DNA of 64,000 bases from Streptomyces sp. P9-A2. Lineage in GTDB: Bacteria; Actinomycetota; Actinomycetes; Streptomycetales; Streptomycetaceae. The DNA is taken from assembly GCF_036634175.1 (NCBI RefSeq), contig NZ_JAZIFX010000001.1, positions 3,534,001-3,598,000 on the forward strand, in the 5' to 3' direction. Every line of letters starts with the position of its first letter. Position 1 is the first letter of the stretch. Below are positions 51,409 to 60,719 of this stretch, piece after piece. The position numbers and the translations under genes are program-made. The notes under the pieces are model-generated. The model saw nothing but the letters and a program-made list of their open reading frames with translations. It searched no databases and was not told the DNA's origin.

Positions 51409-51546
51409 GGGCCCTCCCCTCTCCGGCGGAAACCATGTCACATCACGACTCAACTCCATGTTGACATCACACGATTGAATGATACTTACGAATACATTCC
51501 TCGATTTTCATTGCAAAGATCCCGAATCCACCTCTAGCTTCACCTC
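51409..51546. promoter_or_regulatory. AT-rich divergent promoter region
   Basis: Among the lowest-GC DNA in the window. On the plus strand TTGCAA (51511-51516) and TAGCTT (about 51534-51539), 18 nt apart, end 8 nt before the ATPase ATG, so that gene is probably leaderless. A TTGACA at 51463-51468 with TACTTA 16 nt downstream is a second candidate. The minus-strand promoter of the XRE gene should lie in the same stretch. Confidence 0.5.
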
Positions 51547-51969
51547 ATGCCCTCAACCGAAACCTTCCGCATCCCCAAGCACAGGCGACACGTGTCAGTG
51601 GCTCGGCGGCGTTTACGCGAAGCCCTCGCGGACTGGGCCGTCGCCGAGGAACTCACGGAGACCGTCGTCCTGCTGGCGAGCGAGCTGGTCACGAACGCCG
51701 TGCTCCACTGCCGTGTCTCCTGCGCGCAGGTCCGGGTCACCCTCACCCTGGACGGAGCCGAACTGGTCCTCGGGGTCACCGACCCCGACCGGGACCGGCT
51801 CCCCCGGCCGCACCGCCCGGCCCTCGGCGAGGAAGGCGGACGCGGACTGGCCCTCGTTACGGCATTGGCCGACACGTGGGGATGCCGGCAGGGGCCGTAC
51901 ACGAAGTGCGTGTGGGCCCGCTTCACGCTCACGGAGACGGCGAGGGCCCATGCTCCGGCGACTTCTTGA
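51547..51969 (+). CDS. RsbW-like ATP-binding protein
   Basis: A 140-residue HATPase_c_2 protein of the anti-sigma kinase-like family. N-box VVLLASELVTNAVLHCR (about 40-56) and G-box GEEGGRGLALVTALADTWG (about 94-112) are intact, with the terminal strand CVWARF. In whiJ-type loci such an ATPase is encoded next to XRE-DUF5753 and DUF397 genes; the trio is one of the most duplicated modules in Streptomyces. Target unknown. ATG start with no ribosome-binding site; see the leaderless promoter just upstream. The next gene overlaps its 3' end by 20 nt. Confidence 0.88.
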   Translation: MPSTETFRIPKHRRHVSVARRRLREALADWAVAEELTETVVLLASELVTNAVLHCRVSCAQVRVTLTLDGAELVLGVTDPDRDRLPRPHRPALGEEGGRGLALVTALADTWGCRQGPYTKCVWARFTLTETARAHAPATS

Positions 51970-52252
51970 CGCGCTCGCCCGTCGATGCTCCCGGAGCGCG
52001 CCGCTGAAAAAGGTGAACGACCGAGACCCTGTACGGGAGGTCCGAACACCGGACCCCTACGTGTGGCGGCTGCCGAACCCGCACGACGTCCGCTGGGGAC
52101 GCTGGGGACGCTGGGTCAAACGCTGCCGTGCGGCGGGCCGCTACCTGCCGTTTCCGGCGGAGGAGGCATGCTGGGCAACTCCGGCCCAGCGGCCGGCACC
52201 CACGTGGCACACCGACGACGACGTGGTGCGGCCGTACGTCCTCAGACCTTGA
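51950..52252 (+). CDS. Small hypothetical protein coupled to the ATPase
   Basis: A 100-residue basic, Arg/Trp-rich protein (DPYVWRLPNPHDVRWGRWGR, then RAAGRYLPFPAEEACW and DDDVVRPYVLRP). No recognised domain, signal peptide or membrane segment. ATG with GAGGG 4-8 nt upstream, 20 nt inside the ATPase gene, so the two are probably translated together. Codon use is typical of the neighbours. Its 3' end overlaps the convergent XRE gene by 11 bp. Confidence 0.65.
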   Translation: MLRRLLDALARRCSRSAPLKKVNDRDPVREVRTPDPYVWRLPNPHDVRWGRWGRWVKRCRAAGRYLPFPAEEACWATPAQRPAPTWHTDDDVVRPYVLRP

Positions 52253-53090
52253 TGCCCCGGCGCACGCGGGCGATCACTTGCTGGGCCTCGGTACCGAAGA
52301 CGGCCGACTCGGCGAGGGTGTCCCAGACCCGTCGATAGAGAGTGATCGTTTCAGCATCGTCGAGCCATAGTTCGGCGTGCCAGTCCTCGATGACGACCAG
52401 GCGATCGTCCAGCATGCAGAAGGAGTTCGCAGGTGGGAGGCGTAGCGCACTGTTCAAGGGCACGATCCCGAGATGGACCGTGTCCATCCCCACCAGGCCG
52501 AGCAGCCGGTCCAGCTGTGCCACCAAGACGTCCGGCGGACACATCTGAGCCCACAGGGCTCCCTCCCACATGAGCAGCTTCAGCTGCTTACCTGGGCGGT
52601 AGAGCCACTCCTGCCGCTTCATGCGAGCTCGCACCGCTTCCTCGGTGTCTCGCGGGGAGCACCGGAGGTCCGTGTAGCGCTCGAAGACGTGGCGCGCGTA
52701 GTCGGCGGTCTGGACCATGCCGCTGACGGTGCTGCTCTCCCACATGAGCAGGGTCCGGGATTCCCCCACGAGGGTGTTCCACGTCTCCTGGACAGGGCTG
52801 TGGCCTGCCGCAAGCTGGCGCCGCCAGGAGCGGATATGACTTTCGAAGCCCTTCAGCCGCGCGCGCAGTTCCGAAAAGGCAGCGGGCTGCCCCACGGCCT
52901 CGGCCCACGCCCGCAGATCGTCATCCGTCGGCGTCTGCCTGCCGTTCTCCAGTTTACTGACCTTCGACTGCGACCACCCCAGCCGCTGGGCCAGTTCCGT
53001 ACCGGTGAGCCGGCCGTCAGGGCACTCGGCGCGCAACTCCCTGAGCTTTCGACCCAGTTCCTCGCGCGCCCTTTGATAGTCCGTGCTCAC
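52242..53090 (-). CDS. XRE-family regulator with DUF5753 domain (second module)
   Basis: A 282-residue protein: HTH at about 8-60 (LGRKLRELRAECPDGRLTGT, ELAQRLGWSQSKVSKLENGR) and DUF5753 at about 95-275 (LLMWESSTVSGMVQTADYAR, LYRPGKQLKLLMWEGALWAQ, DMDTV-like GMDTVHLGIVPLNSALRLPP). GTG start; its ribosome-binding site (GTAGGAGT) overlaps the end of the upstream DUF6879 fusion gene, 18 bp away, so both are one operon. DUF6879 next to XRE-DUF5753 is a recurrent Streptomyces pair. Confidence 0.9.
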   Translation of the reverse strand: MSTDYQRAREELGRKLRELRAECPDGRLTGTELAQRLGWSQSKVSKLENGRQTPTDDDLRAWAEAVGQPAAFSELRARLKGFESHIRSWRRQLAAGHSPVQETWNTLVGESRTLLMWESSTVSGMVQTADYARHVFERYTDLRCSPRDTEEAVRARMKRQEWLYRPGKQLKLLMWEGALWAQMCPPDVLVAQLDRLLGLVGMDTVHLGIVPLNSALRLPPANSFCMLDDRLVVIEDWHAELWLDDAETITLYRRVWDTLAESAVFGTEAQQVIARVRRGIKV

Positions 53091-53108
53091 CGGTACCTGC
53101 TCAAACTC

Positions 53109-54224
53109 CTACGCGTGGCTGCGCGTCTCGGCCATGAACTGCTTCCACGGTACGGCGTGGTGCCAAGCAGCATCCCGGATCATGCAGCAGCGCACCACCT
53201 CAGCGGGCTCCGTGATCAGATCCACATGGGTGAGCTCGTCGTCCTCATCGAATCGCAGGAGCGCGATCAGACGGCTGTCGAACAACCAGAAGTCCTCGGC
53301 GGGAAGCCGGAGTCGATCGGCATCGGCTCGCCACATATTGCGGATGTCCTCGCCGAAGCCGATGTTCCCTTTAGCGCTGCTGAGGAGGTAACGCTGGCCG
53401 AGAGTGGCGGGATGATCCACAATGCGCACCCGTTCCATGCGCTTGCCCTGCGCGGTCTGCGCACGGATCGTGTCACGGAACCACCTGACCTCTGTGGCGT
53501 CCGCCCAGTCCTCGCCGACCTCCCCAGTGTCGACAAAGCGCTTCCAGCGGTCGTTCGTCTCGTCGCTCGCGTACCGCCGTCGGGTCTCCAACCGCCAGGC
53601 GGTGTGCTCGAATTTGCCGAACAGGCCGCCGAACTCGTCCAGGCAGAAGACCACCTTCGGCTCGCCATGCTCGGGTATGACCTCGCCGTCGGCGATCGCG
53701 TAGAGGTGCTCGACGCGGGCCTTCTTGGCCGCGTAGTCGGGGTCGCGGGAGGTCTTCCAGGTCTTTATGCGTTGAAACGAGACGCCCTCCTCGCGGAGCA
53801 GGACCCGCAGGCCCTCGTGGCTGATGTCGTCGACCACCCCCTCGGCAACCAGGAAGTCGGCCAGCTTGGCCAGGCTCCAGGTCGAAAACGGCAGGCCGTG
53901 CTCGGCCGGCTTGGACTTGGCGATCTTCTTGATCTCCCGGCGCTCCGCAAACGTGAAAGTCCTGGGCCGACCTCCCTTGTACTTCGGGTAGAGCGAGTCG
54001 AACCCGTCCGCGTTGAAGTTGTGGATCACATCCCGGACCCGGTCGTCGCTGGTGAACGTCACCTCGGCGATCTTTGCCACGGACACGCCCTGCGCGGACA
54101 GCAGCACCATCTGTGCCCGCCGCCAGGTCACCACCGAGCCGTTGCCCCTGCGGATGATCCGCAGCAGGCGCTGCCCCTCATCACTGTCGATCTCGCGTAC
54201 CCGTACTGGCTCTGCCACCCGCAC
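53109..54224 (-). CDS. In-frame fusion of truncated IS630 transposase and DUF6879 domain
   Basis: One open frame of 371 codons. Residues 1 to about 195 are the N-terminal part of an IS630-family transposase: HTH (about 22-110; RAQMVLLSAQGVSVAKIAEV), KPAEHGLPFSTWSLAKLADF, and the start of the DDE domain up to the first Asp motif VVFCLDEFG. From about 196 it is a DUF6879 protein (LFGKFEHTAWRLETRRRYAS, MWRADADRLRLPAEDFWLFD, IRDAAWHHAVPWKQFM). The join falls at EFG, a tripeptide expected in both families at that place, so recombination at shared sequence is likely. The transposase lacks the other two catalytic acids and is inactive. DUF6879 now probably has the transposase's start and promoter. 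Confidence 0.85.
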   Translation of the reverse strand: MRVAEPVRVREIDSDEGQRLLRIIRRGNGSVVTWRRAQMVLLSAQGVSVAKIAEVTFTSDDRVRDVIHNFNADGFDSLYPKYKGGRPRTFTFAERREIKKIAKSKPAEHGLPFSTWSLAKLADFLVAEGVVDDISHEGLRVLLREEGVSFQRIKTWKTSRDPDYAAKKARVEHLYAIADGEVIPEHGEPKVVFCLDEFGGLFGKFEHTAWRLETRRRYASDETNDRWKRFVDTGEVGEDWADATEVRWFRDTIRAQTAQGKRMERVRIVDHPATLGQRYLLSSAKGNIGFGEDIRNMWRADADRLRLPAEDFWLFDSRLIALLRFDEDDELTHVDLITEPAEVVRCCMIRDAAWHHAVPWKQFMAETRSHA

Positions 54225-54281
54225 AGTCTCTCGGGAAGAGGAGGCGCGGGTTCAGAACGGGCGAGGTGCCTGACGTGGGTG

Positions 54282-54794
54282 TCAGGTCAACATCTCCCGA
54301 AGCCAGGACCTTTCGGCGCAGCTGGTGGCTCGGGCGATGGTCAGCATGCCGCGCCGGTAGGGGTCGTCGGTGTCGTCAGCGCCCAGTAGGCGGTCGCCGT
54401 CGTGGAAGAAGCTCGCGGGCTGTTCCAGGAATTCCAGCCGTCGACGCAGTACAGCGTGCTGATCAGCGGTGTCGGGCAGGTGGGAAAGGAAGGCCAGGAC
54501 TGTGAAGTACCTGGTGCTGTCGCTGATGTCCAGGCCATGGGCATCCCGCAGTCGGCGCAGCAACTCGCGGCGCCCGGCATCGGTCAGGCTCAGAGTGTGC
54601 CGCTGAGCCGCCGAGGCGCCCGGTTCAGTCCGCCGGTCGAGTAGCCCGGCGCTGACCAGCCTGCTGATCGCCGGGTAGAGGCTGCCGTCGCTGACCGGTC
54701 GGGCATGGCCGGACAAGTGCGCTATCCGATGCCGCAGTTGATAGCCGTGCAGAGGCCCCTCGGCCAGGAATCCCAGAATCGCGAGTTCGAGCAT
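54282..54794 (-). CDS. PadR-family regulator
   Basis: A 170-residue PadR protein: winged helix at about 1-80 (LELAILGFLAEGPLHGYQLR, SDGSLYPAISRLVSAGLLDR) and a C-terminal helical dimerisation region (about 95-170). PadR proteins typically repress a divergent gene and are released by a small ligand. The divergent neighbour is an isochorismatase-type hydrolase, and a dyad lies between them. ATG at 54794 with GAGAG upstream; a longer start 6 codons upstream (MCESSS) is possible. Confidence 0.88.
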   Translation of the reverse strand: MLELAILGFLAEGPLHGYQLRHRIAHLSGHARPVSDGSLYPAISRLVSAGLLDRRTEPGASAAQRHTLSLTDAGRRELLRRLRDAHGLDISDSTRYFTVLAFLSHLPDTADQHAVLRRRLEFLEQPASFFHDGDRLLGADDTDDPYRRGMLTIARATSCAERSWLREMLT

Positions 54795-54810
54795 GCTGCT
54801 ACTCTCACAC

Positions 54811-54836
54811 ATCGAAACGAGATACCTCGAACCGAT
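54811..54836. promoter_or_regulatory. Probable PadR operator
   Basis: ATCGAAACGAG (54811-54821) and CTCGAACCGAT (54826-54836) form a dyad in which ATCG and CGAG pair perfectly and the middle three do not. It lies between the divergent PadR and hydrolase genes, 17 nt from each start, a position suited to repress both. Confidence 0.5.
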
Positions 54837-54852
54837 ATAGGAGGCGGGGGGG

Positions 54853-55542
54853 ATGGCATACACCAAGGAATGGGTCACCGAGCGGGCACGCAACGCCTAC
54901 GAGCGCGGCCGGGCATCGTTCGACGTACGACCCGAACGAACAACGCTGCTGGTCATCGACATGCAAGACGAATTCGTCCGGCCCGGCTGGAGTCCCTACT
55001 GGGTGCCCGCGGCCACCCGGATGGCGCCCCGACTGCGCCGACTGGTCGAAGAATGCCGGGCCGCCTCCGTCCCGGTGATCTGGACCATCTTCGACGACAC
55101 TCACCTCGGACTGGACCGACCGCACGCCTTGCGGTTCCTCCCGCATGCCGACACCGACTGGCGCCGGCCGGGCCCTGCCGAGGTGTGGGCCTCGATGGGC
55201 CGCCACCCCGACGAGGCCGTGATCCGCAAGCCCTCTTACGGGGCGTTTTACGACACCCCGCTCGATACGATGCTGCGCAACCTCGGCCGCGACACCGTCA
55301 TCGTCACGGGAACACTCACCAACTACTGCTGTGGCACCACGGCCCGGCAGGCATACGAACGCGGCTACAAGGTCGTCTTCGGATCCGACGTCACGGCCAC
55401 CGACGACGAGTCACGACAAGAGCCCGAACTCGCTGTCCTACGCAAAGGTTTTGCCCTCGTGCTGACCGCAGAACAGATCACCAACCGACTGACCGGGGCC
55501 ACCCCAGCATCAGAGGACGAGGAGCGGGCGAACGTTACCTGA
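54853..55542 (+). CDS. Isochorismatase-family cysteine hydrolase
   Basis: A 229-residue cysteine hydrolase. The catalytic triad is visible: Asp in LLVIDMQDEFV (about residue 36), Lys in VIRKPSYGAF (about 124), and Cys in GTLTNYCCGTTARQAYERGY (about 158). Relatives cleave isochorismate, nicotinamide, carbamoyl compounds or peroxyureidoacrylate; the substrate here is unknown. Controlled, presumably, by the divergent PadR regulator. ATG with GGAGGCGGGGG upstream. A hairpin terminator follows 20 nt after the stop. Confidence 0.9.
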   Translation: MAYTKEWVTERARNAYERGRASFDVRPERTTLLVIDMQDEFVRPGWSPYWVPAATRMAPRLRRLVEECRAASVPVIWTIFDDTHLGLDRPHALRFLPHADTDWRRPGPAEVWASMGRHPDEAVIRKPSYGAFYDTPLDTMLRNLGRDTVIVTGTLTNYCCGTTARQAYERGYKVVFGSDVTATDDESRQEPELAVLRKGFALVLTAEQITNRLTGATPASEDEERANVT

Positions 55543-55564
55543 TGCGGCACTAGAAACGCAGAAA

Positions 55565-55582
55565 CCCCCGGCATGCCGGGGG
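55565..55582. terminator. Hairpin after the isochorismatase gene
   Basis: CCCCCGGCATGCCGGGGG, a perfect palindrome with a minimal loop, 22 nt after the stop. Confidence 0.7.
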
Positions 55583-55978
55583 CCTACGAGAGCAAGATCC
55601 TTTGAGTGCTCCCAGAGAACACATAGGACCTTGCCCATCGACTATCGCACCATCCAAGCCGGACAGCAAGCCATCCAGCCACCGCGCGGGCACTTGACCG
55701 AAAGTTCCCCATTCAAGAGAGCCACTTTCCCAGTGGAGCCGGAAAGCCGCAGGTCGCAGCAGTAGCTGCTCATACAGGCAGCGGGTCAGCCACGAGCGAA
55801 CCACGCCTCCTTTGGCGGCGACCCAGGGCGTTCGAAAAAGCGCGCTCACAGCCTGACGGACCCGCCGAGGGAATGTCCACGAACTCCGAGTAACTGTGGG
55901 AGAGCGACCAAGCGTATTCTCCGGTTTGCGTGAATCCACCCACCTGGAACTCCCATGCCCCCTGGGACAAGTCGTGTG
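55583..55978. other. Lower-GC region, possible decayed gene
   Basis: About 400 bp of lower GC than the neighbours. On the minus strand two frames look partly coding: MSQGAWEFQVGGFTQTGEYA (frame ending at 55770) and, one frame over, LYEQLLLRPAAFRLHWESGS with EWGTFGQVPARWLDGLLSGL (frame ending at 55550). One frameshift would join them into a protein of about 120-140 residues. No family is recognised and there is no clear ribosome-binding site. Confidence 0.35.
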
Positions 55979-56021
55979 GCCGGCACAGGGGTCCGGCACT
56001 GTGCCGGACCCCTGTGCCGGC
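55979..56021. terminator. 20-bp perfect hairpin after the endoglucanase gene
   Basis: The arms at 55979-55998 and 56002-56021 (GCCGGCACAGGGGTCC... type) are perfectly complementary around CTG. It lies 19 nt beyond the endoglucanase stop and would end it and anything convergent. Confidence 0.85.
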
Positions 56022-56040
56022 CCTCCTCCTCAGGCGCCGC

Positions 56041-57660
<1,620 letters not shown>

Positions 57661-57777
57661 CTACCCCGCGTCCTCCATGCAAGCCATGTCGCATGAACAC
57701 GTCAAGGAGGCGGACGGCATTCACACCCCGGACACCGTCCGCCTCCTGCCGCATCAGCCGCTCACCGACTCACCGAC

Positions 57778-58647
57778 TCACCGACTCAGCTTCTGGAACC
57801 TCCGTACCGCGAGCGGCAGGAAGATCGCCGTCAGGACCAGCGGCCACACCCCGGCCATCAGCAGCGCGTGCTGCTCGACCCAGGAGTCGCCGCCGCCGAC
57901 CGGCGTGCCGAACAGCTCACGGGTGGCCGCGGCCGTGGACGAGATCGGGTTCCAGGCGGCGAGCCGGCCCAGCCAGTCGGGCATGAGCTGCGGGGCCACG
58001 AAGATGCTGGAGATCATCGTCAGCGGGAAGGCGACCGCGAACAGCCCGCCCGCCGCCTCCGGGTTGGGCACCAGGAGCCCGAGCCAGACCCCGAGCCAGA
58101 TGAGCGCGAACCGCAGCCACAGCAGCAGGCCGAACGCCGCGAGGAAGTTCCAGCCACCCTCCGGTCGCCAGCCCATGGCCAGCGCGGTGAGCACGAGGAT
58201 CCCCAACTCGGCGCAGGCGACGACCAGATCGGTCACCCCGCGCCCGGCCACCACCGCGGACGGCGCCATCGGCATCGAGCGGAACCGGTCGATCACGCCC
58301 TTGGTGGCGTCGTACACCACGATGGTCGCGGTGTTGATGAAGCCGAACGCCATCGTCATCACGAACATCCCGGGCATCAGGAAGTCCCTGTAATCCCCGC
58401 CGCCGGGTACCGTCATCGCGCTGCCGAAGACATAGCCGTACAGCAGCACCGACAGGATCGGGAAGCCCAACTGCCAGGCGATGTTGACGGGCTGGCGCCG
58501 GTAGTGGGTCAGCCCGCGGCGGACGATGTTCCAGCAGTCGGCGAGCGCCCAGTAGGCGCGGCCGCGCGCGACGGGCGCGGTGGTCGAGCCGTTCGGGTCC
58601 GCCGGGCCTGCCTGATCCGCCGGGTCGGTCAGGTCGACGGCGCTCAC
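57778..58647 (-). CDS. ABC-2 type transporter permease (DrrB-like)
   Basis: A 289-residue membrane protein with six helices, an ABC-2 permease of the daunorubicin-resistance DrrB type. Visible: [17 protein letters not shown] (helix 1), [20 protein letters not shown] (helix 2), the [17 protein letters not shown] coupling segment, and [20 protein letters not shown] with [12 protein letters not shown] (signature region). It exports drugs or lipids using the ATPase encoded just upstream, to which it is coupled by a 4-nt overlap. N-terminal 30 residues are disordered. Convergent to nothing; ends 49 bp from the small CTCACCGACTCAC repeat near 57760-57790. Confidence 0.92.
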   Translation of the reverse strand: MSAVDLTDPADQAGPADPNGSTTAPVARGRAYWALADCWNIVRRGLTHYRRQPVNIAWQLGFPILSVLLYGYVFGSAMTVPGGGDYRDFLMPGMFVMTMAFGFINTATIVVYDATKGVIDRFRSMPMAPSAVVAGRGVTDLVVACAELGILVLTALAMGWRPEGGWNFLAAFGLLLWLRFALIWLGVWLGLLVPNPEAAGGLFAVAFPLTMISSIFVAPQLMPDWLGRLAAWNPISSTAAATRELFGTPVGGGDSWVEQHALLMAGVWPLVLTAIFLPLAVRRFQKLSR

Positions 58648-59675
58648 GCGGCAGCCTCCTTCGTCTGCGAAACGTCCGTGCGGTGGCCGGTGAGGCGCAG
58701 GAAGACGTCGTCGAGGCTGGGTCTGCGCAGCCCGATGTCCTCGACCCGTACCCCCTCGTCCTGGAGGGTGCGCGCCACCTCGGTCAGCGCGGCCACGCGG
58801 TCCGTGACCGGGGCGTGCACGCGCAACTCGCTCTCGTCCGACTCGGGTTCGCCGTCGGTGACCCGGGCGACCACCTTCACCGCCCGTGGGATGTCGGTCC
58901 GGTCGGCGACGACGACCTCGATGCGGTCGCCGCCGACGAGGCTCTTCAGCCCGTCCGGGGTGTCGTCCGCGATGGCCCGGCCCTGGTCGATGACGGTGAT
59001 GCGGGAGGCCAGTTTGTCGGCCTCCTCCAGGTACTGCGTGGTCAGCAGCACCGTCGTGCCGTCCGCGACCAACGCCCTTACGGAGTCCCAGACCTCGTTG
59101 CGGCTGCGGGGATCGAGCCCCGTCGTCGGCTCGTCCAGGAAGAGCACGGCCGGCGCGAGGATCATGGAGGCGGCGAGGTCCAGGCGCCGCCGCATCCCTC
59201 CGCTGTAGCCGCCGACGCCCTTGCCGGCGGCGTCGCTCAGGTCGAACCGCTCCAGCAGTTCGGTGGCCCGTGACCGGGCCCGTTTTCCGCCCAGGTGGAA
59301 CAGCCGCCCGAACATCTCGAGGTTCTGACGTCCGGTGAGCACCTCGTCCACGGCCGCGTACTGCCCCGTGAGCCCGATTCTCGCCCGCACCTCGCGCGCC
59401 TGCCGCGAGACGTCGAGGCCGGCCACCGTGGCCCGTCCCCCGTCGAGCCGGACCAGCGTCGACAGGATGCGCACGGCGGTGGTCTTCCCGGCGCCGTTCG
59501 GCCCCAGCAGGCCGTGCACGGTGCCCGTACGGACGGCGAGGTCGAAGCCGTCAAGGGCGCGCTTCTCGCCGTACCGCTTGTCCAGCCCTTCGGCCCGCAC
59601 CGCGTAGTCGCCGCCCCCGCCGGGCCCGCCATAGCCGCCGCCGGGTCCGTCGCCCTTGTCATGGCCTTCGTTCAT
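58644..59675 (-). CDS. ABC transporter ATPase (DrrA-like)
   Basis: A 343-residue nucleotide-binding subunit. Walker [18 protein letters not shown] (about 56-72), Q-loop [15 protein letters not shown], signature [17 protein letters not shown] (about 151-167), Walker [16 protein letters not shown] (about 175-189), H-loop [11 protein letters not shown]. The C-terminal DrrA extension (about 240-340) ends with [19 protein letters not shown], which in DrrA helps assembly with DrrB. An N-terminal Gly-rich tail ([13 protein letters not shown]) precedes the domain. ATG with GGAAGGGGG upstream. Divergent from its TetR regulator across a near-perfect palindromic operator. Confidence 0.93.
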   Translation of the reverse strand: MNEGHDKGDGPGGGYGGPGGGGDYAVRAEGLDKRYGEKRALDGFDLAVRTGTVHGLLGPNGAGKTTAVRILSTLVRLDGGRATVAGLDVSRQAREVRARIGLTGQYAAVDEVLTGRQNLEMFGRLFHLGGKRARSRATELLERFDLSDAAGKGVGGYSGGMRRRLDLAASMILAPAVLFLDEPTTGLDPRSRNEVWDSVRALVADGTTVLLTTQYLEEADKLASRITVIDQGRAIADDTPDGLKSLVGGDRIEVVVADRTDIPRAVKVVARVTDGEPESDESELRVHAPVTDRVAALTEVARTLQDEGVRVEDIGLRRPSLDDVFLRLTGHRTDVSQTKEAAA

Positions 59676-59692
59676 GGGTCCCCCTTCCACTT

Positions 59693-59736
59693 AACTGGGT
59701 ACACCGTACTCGATTACGCGTACGGTGTACCCAGTT
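59693..59736. promoter_or_regulatory. TetR operator, 17-bp perfect arms
   Basis: AACTGGGTACACCGTAC (59693-59709) and its exact complement (59720-59736) flank a 10-nt centre. It lies between the divergent ABC exporter and TetR genes and overlaps the -35 region of the TetR promoter (TAGACT -10 at 59751-59756), so the repressor should control both directions. T-run follows on the plus strand. Confidence 0.85.
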
Positions 59737-59762
59737 TTTTCGCGCGGATCTAGACTGGCCCC

Positions 59763-60719
59763 ATGACGAGCGGTGGGCAGACCAGCGGCAGGGAGACGAG
59801 CGGGAGCGGTGACATCACCCGCACCCTCGACCTGCTGTGGGGCACGGGCCGGCGGCCGAGCCGCGGGCCGAAACCCGGCCTGACGCTGGAGCGGATCGTG
59901 GAGGCCGCCGTCGAGCTCGCGGACCGGGAGGGGATCGGCGCGCTCTCGATGCGCCGGATCGCCGCGGAACTCGGCACCGGCACGATGTCCCTGTACCGCT
60001 ACGTCCCCGGGAAGGCCGAGCTGCTCGACCTGATGCTGGACCGCGTCCAGCGCACCTCCGAGGACCCCGGCGACTTCGGCGACGGCCACTGGCGCTCGAC
60101 CCTGGAGGTCCTGGGCCGCGCCGCCCTCGCTCTGTACCGCCGCCACCCGTGGCTGCTGGAGGTCAACCAGTCCCGGCCGATCCTCGGACCCAGCGCGCTC
60201 GACGGCATGGAGAAAGTGATGTCCCGGATCAAGCCGATGGGCCTGTCCGATCCCGAACTGCTGTCGGTGATCGTCATGATCGAGGGGTACGTCGTCGGCG
60301 CGGCGCGCACCCAGCTGTACCAGCAGGAGGTCGAGCACACCTCCGGGCTGACGGACGCGGAGTTCTGGGAGGCCCAGCGGCCTGCGCTGGAGAAGGCCAT
60401 GGCCAGCGGACGCTATCCCGTCATGGCCGGCCTCGCCGAGGACACCTTCAGCTCCGACTTCGACCACTTCGAGTTCGGACTGCAACGCATCCTGGACGGC
60501 TTGGAGCTGTTCGTGACCGCCCGCACCGCGGAAACCGCTCCGGCGTCCGCCCCGTCATCCATTCCGGCGTCCATTCCGGCGTCCGCCCCGTCGTCCGCCC
60601 CCGCAGCCGGGCCGGACCGCTCGGCCGGACCGGACCGCTCGGCTCCGCCGGACCGCTCAGCTCCGCCGGACCGCTCGGCTCCGCCGGACCGCTCAGCTCC
60701 GCCGGAACAGCCGTCGTAG
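59763..60719 (+). CDS. TetR-family repressor of the ABC exporter
   Basis: A 318-residue TetR protein of the TetR_C class. N-terminal tail of about 35 residues, HTH at about 45-90 (RIVEAAVELADREGIGALSM, RIAAELGTGTMSLYRYVPGK), and the C-terminal ligand domain (about 110-235; WRSTLEVLGRAALALYRRHP, VIVMIEGYVVGAARTQLYQQ). The last 60 residues are low complexity: SAPSSIPAS repeats and five copies of DRSAPP encoded by 18-bp tandem DNA. It presumably blocks the divergent exporter until a drug binds. ATG directly after a -10-like TAGACT with no ribosome-binding site, so leaderless. Its 3' end overlaps the convergent propeller gene by 27 bp. Confidence 0.9.
   Translation: MTSGGQTSGRETSGSGDITRTLDLLWGTGRRPSRGPKPGLTLERIVEAAVELADREGIGALSMRRIAAELGTGTMSLYRYVPGKAELLDLMLDRVQRTSEDPGDFGDGHWRSTLEVLGRAALALYRRHPWLLEVNQSRPILGPSALDGMEKVMSRIKPMGLSDPELLSVIVMIEGYVVGAARTQLYQQEVEHTSGLTDAEFWEAQRPALEKAMASGRYPVMAGLAEDTFSSDFDHFEFGLQRILDGLELFVTARTAETAPASAPSSIPASIPASAPSSAPAAGPDRSAGPDRSAPPDRSAPPDRSAPPDRSAPPEQPS
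60612..60712. repeat. 18-bp tandem repeat encoding DRSAPP in the TetR tail
   Basis: GGACCGCTCGGCTCCGCC-type units, four to five copies with single-base differences. The repeat extends into the sequence shared with the 3' end of the convergent gene. Confidence 0.75.
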
